Program-made: the position numbers and the translations under genes | From: Neurospora intermedia | Taxonomy: Eukaryota; Ascomycota; Sordariomycetes; Sordariales; Sordariaceae | Direction of reading: 5' to 3' | DNA length: 64,000 bases | NCBI GenBank assembly: GCA_037102815.1 | Contig: BTPP01000004.1 | Span: forward strand, 2,480,001-2,544,000 | Shown: positions 1-12,100 of the stretch, one piece after another | Numbering within the stretch: position 1 is the stretch's first letter | How the letters are laid out: every line of letters starts with the position of its first letter | Notes under the pieces: model-generated | Told to the model about the DNA's origin: nothing | The model's database searches: none | What the model saw: the letters and a program-made list of their open reading frames with translations, nothing else

Positions 1-2128
1 AGTATTGATGATATTCGTTCTGGACTTGAATTTGAGGAGTAGGATATGCGGGTCGGTTTCCGTTGCCGGTTTTGGATGTGGTTCGAGTGGGGAACGGGGC
101 TGCATTGGGGGCCGGGGGCCGCTCTACAGGGCGCCCCCGGTTGGCCGCAGGAGAAGCGGGGAGTCCAACAGGCGAGCGCACGGAGAGCCCGGCGGCATCA
201 TTGTTTTCTTCGCTTGGAGCCAGATTTGAATTGTTCACCGACCGCATCTGGGAGTCGTACCCTCCAACTGCTTTCCGCTGAATCGCGGGTCTGTTTCCAC
301 CTTGTACATCTGTCGATGGCACTTGTTGTACCGACGGCTCCCAATGCGGCTGCTTGACTTCGTACTGTCCATAGTCGGGTGCGGGATGGTGGGCGACGGA
401 AGGAGCGGTAGTGGCGGCAGGCAGCCCATTGCTGGTTTCGAATGGCGGTTGCGACACTGCCTTTTCTGCGGGCGTACCCGCTCTCGGTGTGTCGTCGCGG
501 CTCTTCTTTCTCAAGTGGGATTTGGCTTGGCCCATCGTATCCTGCACCTGGGGAATGACTTGTTGACGAGAGGCTGAAGGACGGATGTTTCTCCCAGGAA
601 GAGCATTAGCAGTGGTTCTATGCGCTGGGGCACGGTGATTGTTATTGGCTGCAGGTGGGGATGCGTCGACGTGCCCTGGCGACAAAGGCGGTGTTACTGT
701 TGGCTGGGCGTCGGCGGTGCGCGAAGCAGCATAAGATTGAATCTGGCCTGATTCGGCCGTGGATCCGTTGCTGGAATCAAGTTTCAGGTCCGCAACCACC
801 AAGTTCTTTTCACTTTTCACCGATCTCCGTCTCCAGAGCTCTCCGTGCTGGGGAGAAGTGTTTGAGCCGTTGATCGAGATCGGCGCGATTTGCGCCCCTG
901 TCGAAGCTTGTTCTGTTTCTGATCGGACTATTTTCGGCGGGGTCTCTGGCCTTTGACGGTTAAGATGCGCGTCTTTCTCTTTCACTGGAGGCGCGGGCGG
1001 TGCCGGCGGCAATTCTCGCTCTGATTGTGCGAAATTTCGAGACCTGTCTGCTTCCCTTTTTTGTTCATGGCTGTTGGAATATGGGACTTGTCCGACTAGT
1101 CTCGAAGACGATGTGCTTAAGTTGGGCTCCTTGGAATCGGGAAAGCTACTATGGGTAGAGTTTGTCGAGGATCTCGGGGTTGATCCAGGACTGCCATCCG
1201 AATATGCCCACACGATGCTGGATACGGACCCGGCTGGTGACACGGGAACCGAAGTGTCGGGCGACGCGGCGGGCTTGAGATTTGCTGACGCCGAGGCCGA
1301 AGCCGGAACCGAAGCCGGGACTGGGGCTGGGTGGGGTGGTGAGGATGGCCGGGAAGCTGCGATGGGCTTTAGGGTGGGCGAGTCTGGGGAAGCCGCAACC
1401 GATGTGGGAGAAATCACAAGCGAAGGCGAAGTAGGGGAACTTATGCCAGGACGAACAGGCCGTCTGGGTATCGACATGGGCGGTAGGGGCGGCAGCGGAG
1501 CATTCCAAGGTTTGGCGTTGGAAGCGGCCGTCGGTGTAGGGGGTGTGGAGGCCGCGTTGACAGTCGTGATCATAGTAGCTGCCTTCTGCTTATCAGCTCC
1601 GGGATGCTGCGACCCGGCCGTTCTTTCCCAGCTGGGTGCTTCCACAGCAGATCTAGGCGCTGGCGGCAACTTTGGTTTTGCTTGCTGTGGCGGCGGAGGG
1701 GGCGGCGCAGTGGGAGGACTAGTTGGGGGACCAGAGATACCAGTACGAGCCTGGATTGGTGCAACAGGCAGCTTCTTGTCCAATGGGCTCAAAGCTGACG
1801 TCGCTGACGTCGGCGTTGCTGCTATGGGCGTTGTTGTTGTCGTCGTTGTCGTTGGCGGCGCGGATTTGGGCGGAGCTGGGCTTCTGGTTGTTGCTCCTCC
1901 TGCTGTTGCTTCTGGCGATAGTAACGATTGGTCGGGAGCCTTCGATTGGGCCCCGTCAAAACGAAGCAACTCGGAGAGCTCGAGTTTGGGAAGATCGGGG
2001 AGGTCCAAATCCAATCTGTTTGGTCCGGTACTGGACGGGGGGGTTGGGTGTGCTTTTGAGAAAAGCGATCTGCCCTTCTCTCCCCCAGCGGACCGCTTCC
2101 TCCTCAAGAAATTTGCAGCTGCTTCCAT
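1..2128 (-). CDS. N-terminal part of a long Pro/Ser/Ala/Thr-rich protein of unknown function (runs off left edge)
   Basis: One minus-strand frame stays open from the ATG at 2128 to the window edge, giving at least 709 codons without a stop; I checked stop positions through the whole stretch. The ATG is the first after an in-frame TAG about 60 nt upstream, so the start is well supported. The protein begins MEAAANFLRRKRSA, then a short patch rich in Leu and Asp (LDLDLPDLPKLELSELL), which looks like the only ordered segment seen. The rest is low-complexity: poly-Thr near residue 100, poly-Pro, many SP/TP sites, and scattered Arg/Lys. No catalytic domain, membrane segment or zinc site is visible in this part. 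I do not recognise the family; a scaffold, signalling or septum/polarity protein with a C-terminal domain outside the window is possible but is a guess. The opposite strand carries a 370-codon open frame that is only its antisense shadow. Confidence 0.8.
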   Translation of the reverse strand, partial: MEAAANFLRRKRSAGGEKGRSLFSKAHPTPPSSTGPNRLDLDLPDLPKLELSELLRFDGAQSKAPDQSLLSPEATAGGATTRSPAPPKSAPPTTTTTTTTPIAATPTSATSALSPLDKKLPVAPIQARTGISGPPTSPPTAPPPPPPQQAKPKLPPAPRSAVEAPSWERTAGSQHPGADKQKAATMITTVNAASTPPTPTAASNAKPWNAPLPPLPPMSIPRRPVRPGISSPTSPSLVISPTSVAASPDSPTLKPIAASRPSSPPHPAPVPASVPASASASANLKPAASPDTSVPVSPAGSVSSIVWAYSDGSPGSTPRSSTNSTHSSFPDSKEPNLSTSSSRLVGQVPYSNSHEQKREADRSRNFAQSERELPPAPPAPPVKEKDAHLNRQRPETPPKIVRSETEQASTGAQIAPISINGSNTSPQHGELWRRRSVKSEKNLVVADLKLDSSNGSTAESGQIQSYAASRTADAQPTVTPPLSPGHVDASPPAANNNHRAPAHRTTANALPGRNIRPSASRQQVIPQVQDTMGQAKSHLRKKSRDDTPRAGTPAEKAVSQPPFETSNGLPAATTAPSVAHHPAPDYGQYEVKQPHWEPSVQQVPSTDVQGGNRPAIQRKAVGGYDSQMRSVNNSNLAPSEENNDAAGLSVRSPVGLPASPAANRGRPVERPPAPNAAPFPTRTTSKTGNGNRPAYPTPQIQVQNEYHQY

Positions 2129-5100
2129 GATGGAGAGTGACTGTCCGACTCGATGCTCCTTCAAGGAGCCGTCTCTCGGGTGCTAGGTGTGTCTCAGTAT
2201 CTCCCCTTTCCCCGGAAAGCACAGGATACGAGTTCCAGATTCCCTGTCAATAAGAGGATATCGTGTGACTCGGCTCAGGACTGGAAGACAGAATGGCGAG
2301 CAGGATGGTCTGAGGGCAGCGATTTGGTCCAACTCCAAAAGTCCGGTTGAGTGTGAGCGATGCGACGGTTCCCTAGGACAAGAAACAAGGTCCGCATGTG
2401 GTGTTGCACATGAAGTGGGAGGGTTCGTATGATCTTCGTCGAGGCGACTCCCGGCGGGTTGCCGGTTGGGAAGAGATGGTGATACGACTGCGCCGGAATC
2501 CCACTGGCGGCAGTGAGACCTTACTTCGTGCAAGAGATATAGATGGCCACGCGAAAGAGTTTGAGATGAGCAATTGTGCGTACGGTAGGTAGGTCAGGTC
2601 AGGTATATGCGAAAAAAAAAAAAAAGGCAACTCGATAAAATTCGAGACGAACACCGCAGACGATGAAGTCGCATTTCGACAAGGTTACATAGAGGTAACC
2701 TCACCCCCCCTGGCTCCCATGAGCCCTATTCCCTGCAAGACTCGAGGCGGCCCATATGGAAATTAGTTGGATCGCCCTAAGGGACCCTTTCCCCTGCAGT
2801 CACCTTGTCCCATGTTCTTCTGAAACAGCCGCTCACGATGAGCCAAACGGTCGAGTCTGTGATATTCAATTTGGCACGAACGAAGTCAAAGTCGCTCGTG
2901 CAGTTGTTGTTGTTGCCTGTTGCTGTTATATGAGGCTTGCCCTTAATCACGGATGTCTGATGATCTTCACATCTTCACCAAGCAGTAAAAGCCTTCGGGC
3001 TGCTGGACGTCTACAAACATCCACAAGCCCATCAGATGCGCAACGATATGTCACATACTGTATATGCAAAGTCTGTACTTAACCCGAGAGCGAATTGCAG
3101 CATTTACTCTGCGAAGATGATTTGAAGCCATGTTCGGTGCATCTGTGTGGTTCTGGAAGAAATCAGATGGATCATGGGATGCCAGGAAGTGGCGCAAACG
3201 GCTTCAGGCGTGTTGCGGACATCGGCACTTCGTTGTAGATGAATGGCAGTAATCCCGCAGCGTGCAAGGGAATAGCTTCGGAAGAGATACCCCTTTACCC
3301 GACGCTGGGACCGAAGACCGAAGACCGGGTGACAGCCTCGATGCGAATCACCCTGATGCCATCATCAACATCATCTGAACCTTCAGACGAAAGTATGGTC
3401 GGATCGGTGACAAACCCAGGTTCAGACGGAGACAAGAAGCATAAAAGTCCACCGAGATGAAGCAAGTTGAAGATTCTCCCGGGATACAGAATTCAGTACA
3501 ACGGGTCCCGAGATTTGAATTTTTTCCTTCAATTTATGCATGACATTCCGTCTGTAGCCAGGATACGCTATTCCGTTCCTGGCAAGCGTAATCCTTGGCC
3601 CCCCCTGAAGAATTTCACATGACGCAAATGCTAAACTTCAACATGGGAAAGCAACCAAGAAGAAAAGCATTCCAGTCATCACTTCAAGCGACACTCACAC
3701 AATACCAGAGGCTAACACAAGGACGTAAGACTTGTTAGCAAGACAAATTCATACATCGTAATAGCCAATTGCTATCGTCGCACGACCCTCGGTTTGCGAC
3801 CTTGAAAAGTCGATACGGAGGGAGCACGGATGGCCTGCTACATATGCAAACATTGTGCGGGGCGGATACGGAGCACCTCTACGGCCAGAAGCGGGCTCCG
3901 CATGGATTACACTCCAGTTCCTTTCGGTACCGATATGCACGGCGAACATGATGCAGGACAAGGGAACATCCGGCTCTCCGCATGTAGTGAGTGTATGTAG
4001 TGTAGTATCTGCTGGCTCTTATCCCTCGCCTTCCTTCCTTTTTCTCCGTTCCATCCTCTCTGACCTCTTCCTGGCATCGAGGGTCTATCATCCAGCTGGA
4101 GTTTAAAGGTACATCGATGCGGTTGTTCCCGCGTCCACTTCCCCGATCCGATTCTTCAATTCCTGGCACCCTTTCCCTTCTACGCACCTTCCCCTTACGT
4201 TGAAATGATCGACAAAGTAAGCCTGGGGCGCTCTGTGCCTTTCAACGTAACCCGCAATAGCACCCAGACCAATCATCCTTGGCTTCGAAGAAGCAGTTCC
4301 TGAGCTTCAGGTTGGATGCACACCAGTCCGGCTTGATGCAGGTCCCAGAGACACAGAGTAACATTTGGGTCCGGGTCATTACATGAGAAACTGAAGAGGT
4401 TTAAATACGATGACCTTTGTCTCCGCGAGAACTCGGCACACAAACACCACTTACTGAGATGGATTGGGACTTTCGGGGTTATTCGCGCTCTCGTTCTGGG
4501 AGAGCGATGTCCGCTATGGGACAGACAGGGTTGCTCGACAACTGCAAGTAGCGGCAGCCCCGACGAGATATGTCCCCAACTGGATGACGCTTGTTCACGA
4601 GACGACCACTTGGGCCTGTGGCTTTAACGTGTCGTACTTACACCAGTTGTTGCCTCGGGATTGCGAGACTCAAGGCTATCTATGTTCTCGAAACGAACTT
4701 GTATTCTCCAAGCCAAGTCATCCACGTCCTGTGCCCCAAGACTATACCGATGACCACGTTGTGATGATGGGTCCGGCACGGCACAGATGCATCCATTGCC
4801 CAAGCGGCGGTGTTCCCGGCCTTGGCGGGCCAACTCCCGAGTGGAGGAAGGGGCTTTGACTTCGTCCTTAGAGTTGCTGTTGTTTATCCTTTAAGCTGGT
4901 TGGTGCCCCCTTCTACCAAACTAACAACACACGACCATGATCTACCCTCGTATCGGGACGGCAGAACAACAATGCGGTGACCCTAAACACCGCCCTGCTG
5001 AGAAAATGCTGCGGTGGAGGCGTTGATTACCTTCGTCCAGACTGGAACTTGCTCATGTCATCTGTATCAGCTCTTCCATGGAGCCTATAGAATGGCAAAC

Positions 5101-5262
5101 AGGCACGTGGAGCATCAACGTGGTGAAGACTTCGCTGGCAAACACTTCACTGGCCTCGAGCCGCTTAAGATCATCTATAAATATCTAGCTGTGTGGTCGT
5201 GAGGTTGTCTCCCTTTTACCTCCTACAATCAAGCAGAATTAACCGCCGAATTCCCAGACGCG
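2129..5262. other. Intergenic region between the left-edge gene and GH76
   Basis: About 3.1 kb between two divergent genes (minus-strand gene on the left, plus-strand GH76 on the right), so it should contain both promoters. Short open frames occur on both strands but none has a start context, domain or coding composition that I can support. One copy of the recurrent 8-mer TAGAGGTA lies at 2690-2697, and there is a poly(A) run near 2611-2624. GCCAAG/CTTGGC (PacC-type) hexamers occur near 4710 and 4820. Confidence 0.6.
5176..5183 (+). promoter_or_regulatory. TATA box of the GH76 gene
   Basis: TATAAATA lies 79 nt before the GH76 start codon, with a pyrimidine-rich stretch (around 5207-5230) between them, a normal arrangement for a strong inducible fungal promoter. 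Position and sequence are seen directly; function is inferred. Confidence 0.55.
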
Positions 5263-6474
5263 ATGAGATCTATACAGATCCTGGCTGGCATAGCGGGCCT
5301 CGCAAGCATGTTGAGCCCCATCCAAGCTTCTACGGTCATCGACGCGTCAACCGCCGCCAAAGCCGCCATCGACGCCATGAACAACGCCTTCTACAGCCCC
5401 TCCGAAGGCCGCTGGTCTCCCGATGTCGCCTGGTGGATCTCCGGCACCGCCCTCCAGGCGGTTTTGGACTACATGAACGTTACCGGCTCACGGGACTACC
5501 TCTCTCAAGCGCACGAGATCATCGAAAAGCAAAAGGCCCCCCTGCCCTGGTGGCCCCAAGGCGGCGGTAACTTCAGGGCGGACTCGACCGACGATACGGG
5601 CTGGTGGGCGCTGGCCATGCTCCGCATGTTTGACCTTACGGGCGACAAGCAATACCTGACGATTGCGATGCAGGACGAGCAGTACATCTGGAACTACTGG
5701 ACGGACACGGAGTGTAGCGGCGGCATCTATGTGGATATCAAGGCGATGACGTACAAGAATGCCATTGCCAACGCCTTGTATATCAAGCTGGCCGCGGCTT
5801 TGCATCTTCGAACGGGTGATGCTCGTTATCTGACCAGGGCGCTCAAGGCGCACCAGTGGTTCGTGGAATCGGGCATGATCAACGCAGAGGAATTGGTCAA
5901 CGACGGGTTGACGCAAGATAAGGCTAATGGAGTGTGCTTCAACAACGAGGGACCGACGTGGTCGTACCTCCAGGGAGTGGTAATAGGCGGTTTAGTTGGT
6001 ATGGTACCCCCTTTGTTCCAACACCTTTCCAATAATGTTGTATATAGAACGAAACAGCCAGTGAACTCAAAATAACTGACAACCCAACCCTTGAAACCAG
6101 AACTCTTTCGCACAACACGCAACGAAACCTACATCCGCTCCGCCGCAACCCTCGCTAACGCCGTCATCTCCTCGCCCCATCTCACTCCCCCCTCCACAGG
6201 CGTTCTAACTGACTTCGCCTGCGAGGGCACCGCCGCGGGCTGTAATTTCGACCAGCAGAGCTTTAAGGGCATATTTGCTCGCAACCTCGGTGAGCTCGAT
6301 ATGTTGATTGTGGGACGACCGTATCGCACATACCTGGAGCAGAACGCAAACTCGGCTTATCAGAAGGCACGAAACGCAGATGATACGTATGGTACAAGCT
6401 GGTCGGGACCGTTTGATGGAAGCAGTTTGGCGAAACAGCAGTCGGCGGCGAGCTTGTGGGTTGCGCTACTTTAG
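5263..6474 (+). CDS. Secreted glycoside hydrolase family 76, mannan endo-1,6-alpha-mannosidase
   Basis: Two exons, 5263-5998 and 6101-6474, joined across a 102 nt intron (donor GTATGG, branch CTGAC at 6076-6080, acceptor CAG at 6098-6100), give 369 residues. The join restores the family segment GGLVELFRTTRNETYI. Residues 1-22 are a signal peptide ending near IQAS. The GH76 catalytic Asp pair is in the STDDTGWW motif (residues 110-111); later family marks are GGIYVD, NEGPTW and, near the C-terminus, WSGPFD. Members of the family (DFG5/DCW1 kin) cut or transfer alpha-1,6-mannan backbones, either in cell-wall cross-linking or in nutrition. This copy ends soon after the catalytic domain (SLWVALL) and has no Ser/Thr stalk or hydrophobic tail, so it lacks the GPI anchor of DFG5/DCW1. 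That favours a freely secreted hydrolase acting on wall or environmental mannan. It stands alone, not in a cluster. Confidence 0.93.
5999..6100 (+). other. Intron of the GH76 gene
   Basis: Donor GTATGG, branch CTGAC about 20 nt before the acceptor AAACCAG. Removing it joins phase-1 exons through a Glu codon and keeps the GH76 frame; reading through would stop at 6073. Confidence 0.88.
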
Positions 6475-7484
6475 GAAAAGGATGCAGGTTTGATATCTTT
6501 CGGCAGCTGTGTTTGCGGGGTTCAGAACTCATCATAGACCGGGATGGTTTTGAACTCGGTCCTGAGAGACCGGGAATAATTTATGGATGGGTGTGAGCGG
6601 GCACAGGTTATGATCCGCCACTGCTACGGTTCCTGGACCTCGAACATATATGAAGGCCAAAGGGGGGGATGAAAGATGGGAAAAAAGGGAGCAAAGAATA
6701 GAAGTCATTGCTATGGGACATTGCAGCCTTCCTCTTGACCAATTGGTGACGCCGTATAACTTGTGGAGACTTGAGAATGATAGCAGGACATACTTGATCC
6801 GTCCAAGGGTCATAGCCTTTATCGTAGCATATATATTCCATTATGATGTGAGGTGTTTCAAGAATGGGTAGGTGGAAGGAAGTGAGTGTGAGTAGACCGC
6901 GTATCTCACCACCGCAACAGTCTGTTTTCCTTGTCGAATACCGCAATGAAGATTAACATTGTGCGTATGAGAGCAGTATCATCAACGTCGTTCGCAAAGA
7001 GACAAAGCCCCCGCCGCTACCTGTACATACATACGTACGGGATAATCTGAAAAACTCCAATCACTCCGTTTTCGTCCCAAAAATCAACTCCAACCTCCGC
7101 GTCCGCCGTCCCAGTCTATTGATGCTTTTGGGGATGTGTTGACCAAGAAGATCGGTTGTTCCGCTTAGGCCCTCAATTCCGCCCATTCAAACCTTCCTCG
7201 TGTATTCTTCTATCTTATTCTTGCCCTTATCGGTCGCTTCGTCCTGGTCTGTCGTGTAGGGTGTGACGCAGACCGCCTGTGACTCTCTTCCTCCTCCTTT
7301 CCAACCCCATTTCCTGGCCCTCCTTCTCATCCTTGAGTATTTTTCCCTTCACCGTCCTGTCTACCTCTATATCCCCGGGTTTTCCCTGAGCAATACGCCG
7401 AATCGCAATCTTCCCTTCCCTTCTTCTTCCTTCCAACCCGCAAAGAAAAGAAAGAATAAAATAATCAAGACATGACGTCATGTT
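6475..7484. other. Convergent 3' intergenic region between GH76 and 6-phosphogluconolactonase
   Basis: The 1.0 kb between two genes that end towards each other. It holds a pyrimidine-rich part (about 7270-7440), probably in the 3' UTR of the lactonase gene on the other strand, and one TACCTCTA 8-mer at 7362-7369. No gene seen. Confidence 0.6.
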
Positions 7485-8270
7485 CTATAGGCTAAACGGC
7501 CTCTTGGGGTAGCTGACTCCCTCAACAGCGGCGTTATCCACGAACCAACTGCACCTCTCACCCGTCGCCTCGTTCACCAGGGCGCACGGCAACCCCTTGC
7601 CCTCCTCAAAGATATCCTTCATGATCTCCTTCTTGCCGCTGCCCGTCGCCACGAACGCAACGCGCACCGCGTGCGTCACAACGGGGAGGGTGAGGGTGAT
7701 GCGGCGCGGGGGCGGCTTGGGCGAGTCCTCGATGGGGCTGACCCAGGCCTCGGTCTCGCGCAGCAGCTCGTGTCCGGGGAAGAGGGAGCAGGTGTGTCCA
7801 TCGGGCCCGCAGCCCAGCAGCAACAAATCAAAGATGGGCAGCTTGACCGAGTCGCGCGAAGCAAAAGAGCGGACGAGCGTCTGCTCGTACCGATCGGCCA
7901 GCTCCTGCGTGTCGTCGAGGACGGATTCATCGATGGTGTGTACCGTCGGTTGCGGGGTGCCCTGGGGGAGCTTGTCGAGCAGCTCCTTCTTGAGGAGCGC
8001 GTAGTTGGAGTCCTCGTGGTTGAGAGGGACCGCGCGCTCGTCCGCGAAGAAGATTTCCCAACTCTCCCACTTGACCTCGTCCGACTTGTCCTTGGCCGGG
8101 GCCAACAGCGCTTGCGCGAGCGTCTTGGGTAGCGAGCCACCTGAGACGCCGACCTTGAAGACGCCGTGCCGCTCGAGGCCGGCCTCCTGGCACGAGATTA
8201 GGTAGGAGCGGAGGGCGGTCGCGAGCGTATCGACGCTGGGGAAGGAGTAGAGGTTGACTTGCTTGCCCAT
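7485..8270 (-). CDS. 6-phosphogluconolactonase
   Basis: A single exon of 261 codons starting at MGKQVNLYSF, the usual length for eukaryotic 6PGL (yeast SOL family). It hydrolyses 6-phosphoglucono-1,5-lactone to 6-phosphogluconate, the second step of the oxidative pentose phosphate pathway, in the cytosol. Family marks seen in order: the phosphate-binding loop VSGGSLPKTL (residues about 42-51), the FADER motif with catalytic/binding acidic residues (about 75-79), and the LLLGCGPDGHTCSLFP segment (about 151-166), which includes the His-containing active-site loop. The C-terminus (CSWFVDNAAVEG) matches the family's last conserved block. No signal peptide or transit peptide is seen, and no intron is needed. 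The gene runs towards GH76 and away from the phosphatase gene, with a long 3.8 kb upstream gap. The call is secure; only the yeast paralogue name (SOL1-4) cannot be assigned. Confidence 0.97.
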   Translation of the reverse strand: MGKQVNLYSFPSVDTLATALRSYLISCQEAGLERHGVFKVGVSGGSLPKTLAQALLAPAKDKSDEVKWESWEIFFADERAVPLNHEDSNYALLKKELLDKLPQGTPQPTVHTIDESVLDDTQELADRYEQTLVRSFASRDSVKLPIFDLLLLGCGPDGHTCSLFPGHELLRETEAWVSPIEDSPKPPPRRITLTLPVVTHAVRVAFVATGSGKKEIMKDIFEEGKGLPCALVNEATGERCSWFVDNAAVEGVSYPKRPFSL

Positions 8271-11200
8271 TGCTGTTGCTTGGCTTATCGCGGGAGGTTG
8301 CTGTAATGTTGTGGTGGGGGATGTAGGTTGGTGCTGCTTCGGGCGGCGAGGTTTTAGGTCTATTCAATTACGATGACCGGGCGATAGGAGATCCCTACAC
8401 TTTTCGTGGGTGATTTTTGTGTGTTTTACTCACTTCGTGATTGTTCAAAGTGGTGGAGGGGGGGCGGAAGGGAAAGAGAAACGGGTTGGGTTATGGTCTG
8501 TCGGTGTCTTGTCCCCGTGCGATGACTGCGGGGGCCGGGACGATAGCGCAAACTGGACCAGCTTTTTAGTGTACAGTCAGTCACTGAAAGCCGTAGCGGT
8601 GGCCGTAGCGATAGTAGCTCCGAGCGTCGTCGTTTTACAGTGGGGAACTACACCAATGGGCGAACTGCAGGGAATGAACCAAAAAAGCTTTTTTTTTGCG
8701 ACCAATCAAACTGGATCAAGATTGCATCTCCCCTGTTTGAAAGCCCTCCAGATACTAGGTAGCGACGTACTACAGTAGTAGAGGTACCTAGGGAGCTCAG
8801 GGAGGTATACGTCAGGTATGGAGTCTCCCCAACACCACGATAACAGCTCATGGCAGACAAAGCCGCTCGATACTCAAGATATGGTCATGGAAAGCCGCAA
8901 TTCGCAGCTTTTCGACCAACCGATCATTGTGTATAAGCTCGAACGAAGTTACCCTAGTACTCTGTGCTCCGAGAACAATGTTTGCCTCATACCTCTATGC
9001 TTTTGGAGGTTGTCGGTAAAGACAAAGTCCAGGGTCACCCTACGAAGAGCAAGGAGCTGCTTAACACCAGCCAACAACGAGCAAGGTTGGTAGGTTGGTT
9101 GTGGGAACAAAAGACACTGTCGTGGAATCATGTAGAAAAGTCTGGGAATTTTCCTACGGAAAAGACGCAGAGGTACTCGTCCCAACAGTACCTGAGATAA
9201 CGCCTTTCACCCTATCGATAACCGATGCACGTGGGGGTGATGAAGGTATCTACTAGGTCGGGTATGGGTAAGACAGCGGGACATAGCATCACCATCCACG
9301 CGGGTTTATAAGTCAAGGGTCCGTGATGATGGAGGGGTTTGAGGGGTAACTTGCTACATATGTTTCTCAAGATCACATATCTTGACCCCCATCCTGCTTA
9401 TAGAGGTGTAATGGTTCGACATCAGTCATTGGAGGCTAGCCAAGTTGTATGTATGTGTTGGCCTGCTCGCAAAGGAAGGTTCACTCTGGCACTACACTAC
9501 GATATATCTGGAGCTCTACAAAGCCACGGCATCGTGTCTCACCCTATGATATCATACTGTCGTCTTGAGGATGCTGTGCTTAACTTCGCTATACCACTTT
9601 TTTGGGAAAGGGATGACATTTGAATAGTTGAAGAACAGATTTGGTGAGCAGTCTTGGCTTGCCCGTTGTTGTGAAGGCTGGGTTTCTTTTTGCCTTTTAA
9701 AATACTATCCGTCATAGTGAGATCAAGACGCCATGTCGCTCCCAGTCTTGTAACATCGTCATGGTCAACCTCTTATTTTCTTGCCTCCATTTGATCCTAC
9801 CCTGCCGACGCCCCAGCACTAGCAGGTCATCATTATGGAATACTTTGATAAAACTACCGAGCTAACAAAGTGCTGGCTTCAATCTCAATATGTTGCTTGT
9901 ACGAGTGACAGCTGGAAAGTTCCGAAGGCCATTCAATGACGGCATAACAGAAAGTAAAGGGGCAACTCCTTAGTTTTTTTTATTCTAGTTTTCATGAACC
10001 ACTCTCTACCTACTGAGGCTATTTGTGTCTCTACCAGTTTGGATGCCAATATAAAAATTTACACGTTTGATCTCTTTTGGGTTGTGGTATGAACATTGAG
10101 TATTTTTGTAGACAACTCTATCTCCAAGTACGTCACTGATGATCACACAAAGCTGCATAACTAATTGAGTAAATCACTTACTAGCTACCAAAGTTTATAC
10201 AGAATGAACCCTCTCACACATGAAACAGCCTAATTTGATCACAAATCAGTTTATACATAGTTCAACGCGGAGGTTAACTAGAGGCTACTTTTAGGTTTTA
10301 TCCAAGCTTCCATCCATACTAGGAGGTTAACACTTCTTATTGTTGTCAGCATTACTCTCCTTTGACAAATACCCATATAAAGAACTTGGATGCTCTGCGC
10401 GATGAGGTGTTTTGTTTCTTTTATCTTTTTATTCTATGATGCAGATATCATACGATATCCTGCTTATGTCCCAGCCATGTGCTCTCCGCATATGCACTTG
10501 CAGATCGCTCTCAGCCTGCTGACCAATGGCATGAATGCTCCTTTGTTGTCTGTACTTCGATTTTCCCGAGTACCGACCGAACGAGCTTCGAAGGAAGATG
10601 TTCCGAGCTTCCGTCCTTGGGAATTTGAAGAGGGTTCCGCCTGGTTGGTCCCGCACCCGTCGTTCAGATTCGCAGGGCGAGACACCCTTCAACCTTTGAA
10701 GGGGCACGATGTGAAGATCTACGACAGCCGCAGTGACCACTACACCAAAAGGGCAACGGCCGGCACTGTGTCGGTAGTGTAGAATAGGAGTTGGATGGGA
10801 TACATGCAAGGCTAGGACCTTGGATACTGGCAAGGCGATTGCAAGATTGAATGAAATCCAATGACATACCCCGGAAGTGGAAAGTCTAGGAGATTGACGG
10901 GCACGGGAGATCCACTGTTGCTGGCAGTCCGTCTTGATCATTTCCGCTCAGAGGGAAGGTATCCCACGATGTTCCGGTTTGGCGATGTGGATTGACAACT
11001 TAAACACCTCGTTAAATCCAAGTTCTGAGCAAAGACCCTCCTATCATCCATTCGTCAAGGAAGTGCCTTGCCTTGCCTCATCAGTTGACAATGTCGCTAG
11101 GCAGCCCGGAGGAAAGGGACTTATTCTAGTGACTGATTTCAAGGCCAGTTAGGTATTGCTCGCAAGACGGGCCATGGCGGGGTAATTTTGTTTACTTTTG

Positions 11201-12100
11201 AGCCCTTGTTCGTTGCGTCACTGATAAGGTCGGTTGTTGTCTTTCAGGTGTGGGAATCGATTATTACAGTCTCGGCGCTTTCTTACCTAGTTTGCACATT
11301 GTCTCGCCAAGTCTTAAGCGCCTCAGTTCCAGACGAAACGCAAGTACCATGATCTCGAGCAATCTTAATCAATGCTGCAAGAACGGAAACACATCCACGA
11401 AACGCAACTGCTTTGCTTTGCTCTGTAATCGGGTTACGGTGGGTGGGATGCGAAGGTTCAAAAGTTTTTTGAGTCTGGTCCCGGGCTGGCACGGACCGCT
11501 TTGCCCAGAATGATAAGCGGCATACTCAGGTACCCAACTCCCAGGTGGATGAATGATCTTGAAATGTATTGTAGCGTAAAAGTATTGTAGAGGTTATCAA
11601 CAGCCTCGACAATCGTGTGGCTTTGATGAGGCACTCGCTGAGGATTACATGAGTAGGTAAGCAGTGGACACTGACAGAGTTGATCTCGCGGCACCTTCCA
11701 TGTGTTCTGGCGATCGTTTGCCTAACCAGGGCCAACGAGCGCCAGCTTGTTCAGTTGTTTGTTGGCGCTCCGTTTTGGCAGCTTTCCACTGGCCCCGAAT
11801 TACCTAGATCCATTTTGGGCGCCGCAACCATGCCAATGACCAATCATGTCGTGACTCTGGAAGCGGCAGGCGCAGGAACGGGGCGGCGGCCGGGCTCGGA
11901 GATGCTGTGAGAGTCACGATCGCCACGCCTTGGAGACGTGGTCAAGTCCACAGTATCTGATTCAGTGAGCAAGCACCACTCCTTCAGAAAGCCTCGAACG
12001 AACATCTCTGAAGAGTTACCTAGGTCAATCCTCCACTTGGCGCCCATCCTCTTTTTGATTCAAAGCTATTTGTGTTCAGAACATACCTAGCAACCCTACC
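8271..12100. other. Long intergenic region, partly AT-rich
   Basis: The 3.8 kb between divergent promoters of the lactonase and the phosphatase gene. The central part, about 9600-10400, is visibly richer in A/T than its flanks and has no plausible ORF; it may be a decayed, RIP-affected repeat, but I could not define ends. TAGAGGTA/TACCTCTA 8-mers occur at 8779-8786 and 8990-8997. A 170-codon minus frame at 10429-10941 lacks any domain or coding bias and is not called. Confidence 0.55.

Noticed and set aside
1074-2186. 370-codon plus-strand open frame rich in Gly, Ala and Val
   Set aside because: It is the antisense shadow of the GC-rich Pro/Ala/Thr-coding minus-strand gene, begins at TTG, and has no domain.
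10429-10941. 170-codon minus-strand frame
   Set aside because: No domain and overlapped by an equally good plus-strand frame, which suggests chance.
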